Shown here one piece after another: positions 23,302-32,029 of a stretch of DNA of 64,000 bases. Each line of letters starts with the position of its first letter. Positions within the stretch are counted from its first letter, which is position 1. Both the position numbers and the translations under genes were made by a program. Where the stretch lies: assembly GCA_015499995.1 (NCBI GenBank), contig JADNRV010000159.1, positions 1 to 64,000 on the forward strand. Direction: 5' to 3'. Below the pieces are notes generated by a model. It saw nothing but the letters and a program-made list of their open reading frames with translations, was not told where the DNA came from and ran no database searches. This DNA is from Flammula alnicola (lineage: Eukaryota > Basidiomycota > Agaricomycetes > Agaricales > Strophariaceae).

Positions 23302-24908
23302 TCAAAGGGCCTTGTGGCCCCAAAAACGAGTCCAGATATGCCAAGAAAATGAAGTCAACTTGAAGAATGTCCAACGAATCCAGGGGACAACATAGGGAGG
23401 AAACCATTCGCTCAGGGTAATGGTGCGAATGACTTTGATCGTAAAAGGTAAGGGAGGCTCTCGATACGCTGCCCATTTCGCTGCAAAATCTGGTGGAACA
23501 TGTTGCCAACGGTCGTATTCGTCGTAATACTTGAAATCCTCATAGTGCGGCGGATACTCAAATGTCTCGAGTTGCACATCCGTCAATTGTGAGCGCATGT
23601 CCTCGAAGAATTGGAGAGCCTCAGCAGCAGTAAAGCGACGTCGCAGGTCGCGAGTCGTCATCCTATCTAAAAGAGGTGCCAACATGGGGATTTCTCGTGC
23701 GAAATGCTGTTGAAATCAGATACAATGAGAATCATTAACAGTAAATCGATGTATGCTCGATGTTCTTGCCTGGAAACGATTGCAAAATTCCACGCCTAAC
23801 ATTCCTACGTCGTAGGAGAAGGGATTGTAGTCGAATTCACCTTGCGCAGTGTCGTGAGGCTGGTTGAAAGTGCCCCACCAAGACAGCTGGTACGGCAGTC
23901 GGTACTCCTCTTTGAGTACTTGAGGAGGTACCATGATAGAAATGTCGAAATCGAAGACTGCGTATAATAGTAGCCCCTTCGAACGAAGATCCGAACGCAC
24001 GTCATTTTGGTGCAGAGAGAGGTGGTCTGAAAAATGGTTAACTAAAACATTTCCTAAATTCATATCCTGAAACAAGATATCATGAATGCCGCTCGACGTG
24101 TGTACGAAAGTGGGCTTACACGATGAGTAATATTGTGTTCATGGAGAAACGTTAAGGCCTGAAAATGCCGATTACCTAGATAAGTAGTTATGTCAACGAA
24201 TGGAACTCACTTTCAGCATGGAGTACATTATCTGCAGAATATCATGCATAGTGCGCCCCTTAGGAAGATGAATCGCAGACCCCCATCTGAAAAATAAGAT
24301 TATCACACAATATCAGGGAACGTTATGGACCCACCTTGGCATGACCACAAGCCAGAAACCTTGAGCTGGCAAAAAGTCTAGAACGTGAATGATGCAGTTT
24401 TCTTTAAGTGTCTCCATGCTTTGTTGGCTCAAGAAACGCAGAATGCGATATTCTTCGCTATTGTCCCGCACTAGTTTAATCGCAACGTGGCGTTGTTGAG
24501 AGTCTTGCGCAAATAAAACTTTACCCTGGTAAACAGAAGTCGGTCAGCTGGAAGAAGTAATATAGAGGAAATGAGCTATTGTCTAACCGTTGACACACTA
24601 GTACGCATTGACAGTGGCACCGGCTGAACATTATGATAGGCATACGGATAGTCGGCTTCAACGAAGTCTGCTGATGGAAGTGCGGGAATCGTATGATACG
24701 TGGGCATTCCCTCGTAGAATTGTCGTTCGTAAAGGGTGTATCCACGTTCACGGAACCATTGAACTGTGGATGCCGAATCCCAAAATGCCATTCGTTCGAA
24801 TTCGTCAAAAGCTTCTCCGAGTTCAAGTCGGAATGGAATGTGTAAATCAGGTTGCTAAGGGGAGGATTAAGTAAGGAATCTGACAAAAGTAGACAGTCGT
24901 ACCTCCAT
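23302..24908 (-). CDS. Kinase-like protein, intact copy of a three-member local family
   Basis: Seven exons (24903-24908, 24588-24854, 24335-24525, 24211-24286, 24120-24158, 23770-24066, 23302-23706) total 1281 nt, 426 residues. Kinase-fold landmarks are VAIKLVRDNSEEYRILRFL (catalytic Lys), an E-rich helix, a hinge near LVVMPRWG, the catalytic loop HRDMNLGNVLVNHF, and FDFDISIM in place of DFG, so the metal-binding Asp is kept but Gly is Asp. The C-lobe includes SYDVGMLGVEF and RMTTRDLRRRFTAAEALQFF. The Trp/Phe-rich C-terminal 35 residues are hydrophobic and could associate with membrane. The sixth intron uses a GC donor (CAG|GCAAG), also present in the decayed copy 2. The first exon is only ATGGAG. 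The substrate is unknown; catalytic competence is uncertain because of DFD. Confidence 0.8.
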
Positions 24909-25463
24909 AGTGGACGACTCTCCGTGATATTACTTGCAGTGAAGTGATGTTATTGTCAAACGACCGAGATAAATTTGGAATCAACTTGTGTCATGTGACC
25001 TATCACTCGCAAACATTCACACGGTGAATTGCCCGAAACGGATGGGTTCGAGACTTGGACTATACCCAACAACTTGAGCTTGAACTTGAAGTGCTCGACA
25101 ATTCGTGGCCTTGCTCTCAAATTTTCATTATGAAAGTGTGCCCTAACCCGCCGGACATAAAGATAATGTTCCCATTTAGTCTAGGAGTGGATGCCGACGT
25201 AATTGAAAATTTGAAAGCGAGCAATTCCGAGTCTGGGATTCTCCGGATGTCACTCGCTGGTTCCAATACCGTACCAACGCACCATGAACTCACATGGTGA
25301 ACCATCACCGGAGGCGCTACCTATCCTTCCATTCGAAGACGCGATCGAAAGAACAGACATTTCGGTGAGAGCCCATCTCACACAAGCTTTTTATCCCTAG
25401 TCTAAGTTACTTTTTATTCTCGATCGTATGTTTTGGGAAAAGTCTTATTCGCGCAAGACTCTC

Positions 25464-26283
25464 TAGTCTCGTACCAAGACCGTCCACGCGTGGACGGTCT
25501 TGTCTGAAAATCCGTCACATGGGAGGGCAGTGCAACCGGTCACAACCATTAGACAACAAATTGTAGTCTTTGATTACAATCATTACATTATTTTAGTTGC
25601 CGGATTGAGATAGCGTGACGGACAACAGAACACGACAATATTTACGCGCTCGCCATGAGCGTCGATAATGCGTACGGAGGGTCCTCTACAGAAGAGACAG
25701 CCTCTAATTCAATTGAACACCTCGCGCATCCCGAACGCATTCTGATACGCTCAGGGCCATAGGCAGAGTCGGGTTGATATCGAAGGCTCAGGCTCTGGGC
25801 AGCCTCGCTTGAAGGCTAAAAGGCCTCAATAGACTGATTTTCAGAGCGCCAGCCACAGCCTTTGACAGCTTCAAGGGTTTTTACAATATTCTGGTCTCGA
25901 GGCTTCTGCCCAGGAGCCATGCCAGAAGGAGGGAAAAGTGAACAATATTGAGCGATACGATATTGCGCGTTGATGCGCCGCGGGCCGATGTGACCCACCT
26001 GTGACACCGGCGATCAAACGATTTTGAGGCTACAAAATGAGCAGAGAATGAGACGTCGTTTTGCGTCGCAGCCAGTCTCACCTGCCCGAGGTTTTAAAAT
26101 ACGAAAAATTCATATTTAGGTACTTAGGATCCTACTAAACATAATTTGTCTACTAAACTGGCCTCGGAAATGCTCTCAGCCGACGGTATAAATTATTTGG
26201 CCAAAAGTCGACACTGCCCTGATGAAACACGGACCTTGTTATAAGCCCCTCTCATGTTGTGAGAGGGGATTTGATTGAGCCTA
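25464..26283. mobile_element. hAT-like insertion in kinase pseudogene copy 2
   Basis: The pseudogene text CAAGACTCTC at 25454-25463 is repeated at 26284-26293, exactly where exon 3 homology stops and resumes. This is a direct duplication of 8-10 bp, as made by hAT elements. The ends begin TAGTCTCG (left) and, in reverse complement, TAGGCTCA (right). Just inside the left end is a perfect 28-bp palindrome. No transposase ORF is visible, so it is non-autonomous. Superfamily is inferred from duplication length and the TAG ends. Confidence 0.65.
25475..25502. repeat. Perfect 28-bp palindrome
   Basis: CAAGACCGTCCACG followed directly by its reverse complement, with no spacer. It lies about 11 bp inside the left end of the hAT-like insertion and may be a subterminal structure of that element. 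Confidence 0.8.
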
Positions 26284-26723
26284 CAAGACTCTCGACAGCG
26301 CCACGTCGCGACCAAGCTAGTCGAGGACAACAGCGACGAATATCGGATTTTGCGCTTCCTGAGCAAACAAAGTCTAGACACATTGCAAGAAAACTGTATT
26401 ATTCCGGCTCTTGATCTTTTGCCAATTGAAAACTTTTGCTTTGCAGGAATGCCAAGGTGAGCTTAAACCAATGTCAGCGGCCACCTAGGTCCTGTATAAC
26501 TGTTTTTGCATCAGATGGGGCTCTTCAATAACCCTCCCAGAGAGCCATGTCATGCGCAAAGTTCTTCAGATCATGCATTCGATGCTCAAGGTAGGCCGTG
26601 TCACTTATTCTTCATTATTACGAGTATCATTATGTCATACGTGTAGGGTTTGACTTTTTTTTTCTTACAAGCACACAATATTGTCCGTCGCGTGAGTTTG
26701 TCTTCTGTTTACATTGCAAACGA

Positions 26724-28143
26724 CACTATGAACCCCAAGACCAGATAAAGTTCCTGGGCAGACACCATGTCCTACTGAGGAGTATTCCTGGTCTCACCAG
26801 GGAAAAAGTAAGGGAAGACGCGGTGACTCCCCGTCAAACTGGGAATTCCGCAACTGGGAGTGGCCTAGGAATAATGTCCTGCCCCATGGCCACCATTCCC
26901 GGTTTTGTTTGGTGGGCGTTAGCCAGTAATTTTGTCTAGTTTCACGCAGAATATCTCCTAATGCTGGTTTTCCTGGTATTCACGGTTTTTTTTACTCGTA
27001 TTCAGTGATACTTCTACTAGTAATCAGGTAATCTTTTCTCGTATTCAAGTAATTCTTTCTTAGGTTGGATCGTTTACAGATCGCTCAAATAATCCTGATT
27101 TAATAATGGTAATCTACGTGAGATCTAGTATGTATGGTATCAATAGGAAGCTGTAGCGGTACGATGGAACAAAAAATCTACAGTTGTGATAAGAAATGTA
27201 TAAACTGGTGCATAGAATCAGAAGACCTACGGAAGCTACTCGTGATCACTAATGTTGTCAATGTGTTGCATTTCAGGCAAGGTAAACATTTAAGATGTTC
27301 ACTTTGTCGATGATGTGGCTGTCACGGCATCTGGAGACTGGTGTCCTTGCTGAAGCCTTCGCCTTTGGGGATTGGTAAGTGAATGATTAGAATGCCATAT
27401 AAATAAAAGTAGTAGAAGGAGACCTTTTAGAGCAAGCCATATACACCAAGGTATTCCTTCCTCCAACCCTGCAATCCCTTCATCCCAGGTGACCGAAGAT
27501 GTCGATGGTCGTCATGTTGTCCATGCTGCATAGGGGAGAAGCCACATAGGGGGTTGAGGTTTGAACGGCGGGCTGAGTTAATTGAAGGCGTGGTTGGGAG
27601 ATGTATGTTGAGACATCAAGGTATGGATATCAGCTTTATCTGATTGCAGGGTGAGGACACGGTGTTGCTGTACAATGGCGGCTGACTCCTGAGATGATAG
27701 GAACCCACGTGTGATCCTGTATCTGCTGCTACCAAAGGGCATAAGCTCAGCTCTTTCAAATAGGTAAGCACATACGAGCAAAGCGACCATTGGCGTAGAT
27801 GGCATGAGATGGTATAGAGAGGAGGTTCGCCTTGAGCGATGTCAATGATGGTGAGAGACAGAGCCAGGAAATTACTAAATTGAATGTCCGTGCAAGTTCG
27901 GTGTAACGTCGTGCTGCATATCACATGCTTTCTATGCCGCTGGACTTAGAGAAATTTTGATAAGAATCCGCCCAACATCTGTGAGGGGAAAAAAATCTGG
28001 TTTCACCAGGAAAATATCTACCTGTCTCAAGACTGGGAAAATTTACCGAAATGACTTTTCCCTGTCGACTACCCGTGAAACGGGGAAAAAATTATTATTC
28101 CTGGCCAAGCCAGGAACTCTGACCGGGCATAGGGTTTATAGTG
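26724..28143 (+). mobile_element. CACTA-ended non-autonomous element 1
   Basis: The left end is CACTATGAACCCC and the right end in reverse complement is CACTATAAACCCTATG. They are flanked by a 3-bp duplication CGA (26721-26723 and 28144-28146). CACTA ends with 3-bp duplications define the CACTA (En/Spm, CMC) superfamily. It lies in the intron after the HRD exon of kinase pseudogene copy 2. Subterminal sequence of about 300 bp at the left (for example CCCCATGGCCACCATTCCCG near 26880) recurs inverted at the right end of element 2. No transposase found in 1.4 kb. Confidence 0.75.
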
Positions 28144-28449
28144 CGATTTTCATGTCCTCTGCAGGACATCAAGCTAGATAACGTACTGGTGAATCATTTC
28201 GCAGATGACATTTGCTATGAAAAGAATGCCATGCGCCCAGACCTCCGGTCCAAGGGTCGTCTTTTGTACGCGATGTTCGATTTCGACATCTCGATCATGG
28301 CCCTCCTGAAGTAAAGGAGGTGCAGTACCAACTACCATACCAGCTGTCATCTCAACCTGCCTATGGACACTGCCCAAGGGGAATTTGACTGCAATCCCTC
28401 TTCGTTTGACGTTGGGATAATGGGAGGGGAAGTTTGCAACAAATTTCAG

Positions 28450-29388
28450 GCAAGGATATGCCGTATATGCCGAATTTCTGTCGTTGTTACAATTGTTACA
28501 ATATGACATCTACCTACGCTTACAGGAAGCTAAGGTTACTAAAGTAATAACCTCGATAGACCGTTTGTATATAAAATTGGTAGTCTGAATGAAAAAGAAG
28601 ATGTCGCTAGTGCCGGGTGCATCAAAAACCCTGTGGGAAAAGCTACCGGTCTGCGGATAGAAGTGTGTGTATGCAAATGGGCTCGGGGTTCAGGTGAGGG
28701 AGAGTCAATGGCAAGGGAAAAGCTGGACGTGACTGGGAGAGGGTAAAGGTTTGTGATAGGAACATGGTCCTTGCTTCAGAAAGGATGGAGGAAGAGTGGG
28801 ATAGAGTGTCGGGGTCGTCGTTCTGGAGAGTGGCCGGGTGTGTTAGGGTTTGAAGGTAGAACAACTGGGCGTGATGGACGGCTTGCAGAGACGATAACTG
28901 GCGCGAAAATCTTTCTAATTGCTTTTCCAGTAGCGTGATGAGCTCCGTTCGTCGTTTTCTCTCGGCTACATCATGTTTTCGGCTCAAGCGAAGGCGAGCG
29001 CAGGCAGCTTTGGTGGTAGGTAGATGGACATGGTTTGGGAATATCTTGTATCGATGGAGGGATCTGAGCTTGGCTTTTGATATGAGCATGGGAGGGCAAG
29101 GTTTGAAAGGGGGTAAAGGGAACATGGTATGATTGGTTGGTGGTTGGTGAAATTTTTCGTGGCGGTTGATGGTTCGAATTGGTGGTTTGGACGAGACCTC
29201 GCTGGGCTAGGCCGAGCGGTACTGAGCTTGATGTAGCTTACGACGACTCTCGAGGGCTCGAAGCTCGAAGGCGGCCGGAACAGCAGCGACGACGCACCAG
29301 CGACCGGGGATGGTGGTGGTTGTTGTTGTTGTTGTTGTTGTTGTATGTTGTTGTTGTTGTTGTTGTTCATGACCGTTGAACTCGACAG
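28450..29388. other. Expanded GC-AG intron of kinase pseudogene copy 2
   Basis: The intact copy has an intron of about 63 nt here, starting GCAAGA. The pseudogene keeps the GC donor (CAG|GCAAGG at 28447-28452) and the acceptor CGACAG at 29388, but the interval is 939 nt. The first 60 nt still resemble the intact intron; the rest is foreign. The insert carries a minus-strand ORF (see next entry) and a GTT microsatellite. I could not find terminal repeats or a target duplication. Confidence 0.55.
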
Positions 29389-29400
29389 CATTTCGCGCAA
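28643..29400 (-). CDS. Possible small gene with basic/coiled-coil segment inside the expanded intron
   Basis: A 160-codon minus-strand ORF (28643-29125) contains a basic stretch followed by heptad-like leucines (RLRLSRKHDVAERKRRTELI, then TLLEKQLERFSRQLSSLQ). It could be a bZIP-like or simple coiled-coil protein. Upstream on the same strand are poly-N/poly-Q codons from a GTT/CAA repeat. The frame of the basic segment is separated from the upstream same-frame ORF (29207-29455) by one stop, so either an intron or a separate start (MFPLPPFKPCPP at 29125) is needed. This may be a captured gene, a chance ORF or a decayed one. Confidence 0.3.
29319..29369. repeat. GTT/CAA trinucleotide microsatellite
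   Basis: Two runs of GTT repeats interrupted by ATG. Read on the minus strand they encode poly-Gln, poly-Asn or poly-Thr depending on frame. Confidence 0.85.
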
Positions 29401-29547
29401 CATATCCCCATTTTGGCACCCCTTTTGGATAGAATGACGACTCGGGACTTGCCACGTCGGTTTACTGCAGCTGAAGCGCTCCGATTTTTCAAGGAGATGC
29501 ACTCGCAGTTGGCAGATGAACAGCTACCGATCATTGAGTATCATATA

Positions 29548-31590
29548 CACTATGAACCCTATGCCCGGTCACAGTTCCTGGTTTAGCAAGGAATAATTCT
29601 TTTTTCCCAGTCTGGCAGGTATCCGACAGGTAAAAGCCATTCTGGAAATTTTTCCCAGGCTTCAGACTGGTAAATATTTTTCTGGTCTCACCGGATTTAT
29701 TGTCTCGTTCGCCACTGCAGATTACTACTAAATTTACCGCGAAGGTTTCTCCCTTCTAATATCTAAACCAATTTTGAGACTTGGCTACTGTGTACTTATT
29801 CTTTACCTTAGTTAATAAAAGGACCATACAAGGACCATAGTAAGCTTGTAGTAAGCTCAAATCAAGTCATTTTTTCCTGGTCTGGCAGGTATCCGATGGG
29901 TAAAAGCCATCTACTACGTAGTACTAGTGAGAAATTGAGAATTGAGAATCAAATTGGCTGACTACGTTACATAAGTAACTCAGGTAATAGCAATCTACTA
30001 GTACTTCGTCAGCTCATCGAGATAGTGAATGCTACTGTGAGCGGGACGTTAGCGAAAAATCTCCTAAGTCCAAATAGTGTCATGTGATCCCGCCTAGTGG
30101 CGAGTGCGGAATTTGAATTCCATTATGATTTCGTTGCTCTCACCCTCTCACCGCCGTCTGGATCCTCCTCGCCGACCTTCATCTCTTGCTTTCTGCGGTG
30201 CTATTGATTTTCTCATCATTCTCCATTTGCAAATGCCAAGGAAATGCTACCCCGCTAGCTGTGTAACAAGAACACTTGGGCAAGGCCCGCGTGTGAACCA
30301 GTCAGCCGCTATCGCTTCCATATGCTGTTCTCTGACCATCTTGTGATAGGACCCGACATCTCAGCATCGATTTCCGTACTCCAACTTCCACAAATCTCCA
30401 TGACTCAGAGTGTCACCGCTCGCATCTCAACTCCTCAATTGCTTCTTTAAGTTCATTCGTCGTGCAGTCAGAGGACCGTCATTGGGATAGACGTAGTGAT
30501 GGGCGCGGGTAACCCGCGGGCGAATTTTTGTTGACCCGCACCCGTACCCGCCAAAACCCGCACCCGTGGCCACGGGTACGGGATCCCGTGCTTGCAGGTG
30601 CGGGTTTGCAGGTGACCCGTGGGTACAGAAACCCGTGCGGGTTTGATGGGGGTGTCGTGAGAACTTATGCCAACAGAACAATGTTGAATTAGAATTAGAT
30701 TAAATTTTCGCAAACTATATTACATAACTAATTATTCAACCTGTTTGACACATATTTCGGAGTTTTCCGTGTGCCGGCCGAAAACCCGTGACCCAGGCGC
30801 ACGGGTGCGGGTTGGCTGAGGGTCACTCAAAGCCCACCCGCACCCGCACCCGCCATACCCATACCCGCAAACCCGCACGGGTATCGGAACCCGTGCCCAT
30901 CACTAGATAGACGGTTGGAAAAAAAAGTAGTGTAGCGTTGGGTTGGTGCATATGAGTTCGCTTGGTAAGTTTAATTCTGCATATTTCAGATATCCTAATT
31001 GAGTTAATTCTCTCATATACTTTTTCTCTAGCTTCCTTAGTAGCATCAATCACACATTTTCTTTGGTGCGGCTCGCGTCGATGACGTTAGCGACGCTGAG
31101 TATCCGGCGACGGTTTGGTTTGTATTCTACATTTATTATTTCATCATACGACCATGACTACCTTCTTCTGTAGTGTACATACTATGTTATTTATATTTAC
31201 CACTAGTAATTCAGACTGATTTGAGTGATCATAGACCATCCGATGTAAGAAAAAATTGCCGCTGTACGAGAAAAGATCACCTGAATGCGAGTAAAAGTTG
31301 CCGTGGATACGAGTAAAAAAGGCTGTGAATACTGGGAGAAATAGGCCTCAGGAAAGATTCTTCGTGAAACTGCATAAAATTACCGGGTAAACCCCCGCCA
31401 GCCGAAACCGGGAATGGTGGCCATGGGGCAGGAAATTATTCCTACTTAGGTCTCTCCCGGTTATGAAATTTCTCGTCTAACGGGGAATGCGCCCGGCACA
31501 CCAAGCATTTTTCCCTGTTAGACGAGAAGAACTTCCTCGAAGGACGGGCTTGCAAACGTGGAAAATTTCCTCGTCCTAGGGTTCATAGTG
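29548..31590 (-). mobile_element. CACTA-ended non-autonomous element 2, inverted relative to element 1
   Basis: The ends are CACTATGAACCCTATG (left) and, in reverse complement, CACTATGAACCCTAGG (right). They are flanked by a 3-bp duplication ATA (29545-29547 and 31591-31593). It interrupts exon 7 of kinase pseudogene copy 2. Its right 300 bp match the left of element 1 in inverted orientation, and its left 150 bp match the right of element 1, so both belong to one family. A 30-bp unit beginning TCTGGCAGGTATCCGA occurs at 29611 and again exactly 270 bp later at 29881, an internal duplication. A hAT MITE is nested at 30494-30905. Confidence 0.75.
30494..30905. mobile_element. 412-bp hAT MITE nested in CACTA element 2
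   Basis: The terminal inverted repeat begins TAGTGATGGGCGCGGGT on the left and TAGTGATGGGCACGGGT in reverse complement on the right. A perfect 8-bp target duplication GATAGACG flanks it (30486-30493 and 30906-30913), diagnostic of hAT. Subterminal regions are arrays of ACCCGC/ACCCGT units in both orientations, likely transposase-binding repeats and able to form strong hairpins. No coding capacity. Confidence 0.9.
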
Positions 31591-31710
31591 ATATCAGCAT
31601 CCTGGACCTTACTAACCCTACGATGAATACGACCGTTGGCAACACGTTCATCCCGATTTTGCAGCGAAATGGGCTTCCTTCCCTCGCCGTACGTGGGCAC
31701 ATTTCGTTGC

Positions 31711-32029
31711 CTTAAGGGCGACCCGGTGATACTCTTTCCATGTTCGACAACGGAGTCATGAATGTACTGGGTTGTGTAGCTGTTTTGAGACCATGAGAGT
31801 GCCACAGCCTACACAGCTCTTGCCAACTTCGATTTCATCCATGGGGTTAATGCTATTCTGCGCTCTTTATTGACTGCATCTCACTCTCTCGTGATAGAAT
31901 TGCAATGGGTATTATTGAATTGAGGGTATTCACCTAAGGTACAATGTAAAAGCAGCGACATAACGATAATAATACAGAACAAAAAGGAGAAGTTTATCTA
32001 CATACATAAATTTACGAGCATGCCATAGC
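31711..32029. other. 3' flank of the Rif1-like gene
   Basis: About 320 bp with no supported gene; AT-rich and consistent with a transcript end for the minus-strand gene that stops at 32030. Confidence 0.4.

Larger units (their letters stand above)
25140..31710 (+). pseudogene. Kinase-like pseudogene, copy 2, scattered over 6.5 kb by insertions
   Basis: Pieces matching the intact kinase-like gene occur in order on the plus strand. 25140-25463: RVWDSPDVTRWF, ALPILPFEDA and the start of exon 3 (LIRARL-like, corresponding to VLFAQDS). 26284-26723: RHVATKLVEDNSDEYRILRF, LSKQSLDTLQENCII. 28144-28449: DIKLDNVLVNHFAD, MRPDLRSKGRLLYAMFDFDI. 29389-29547: HFAQHIPILAPLLDRMTTRD, RFTAAEALRFFKEMHSQL. 31591-31710: YDEYDRWQHVHPDFAAKWAS. 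Between the pieces lie a hAT-like element, CACTA-ended element 1, an expanded GC-AG intron and CACTA-ended element 2. Stops and shifts exist even after removing the insertions. Confidence 0.85.
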
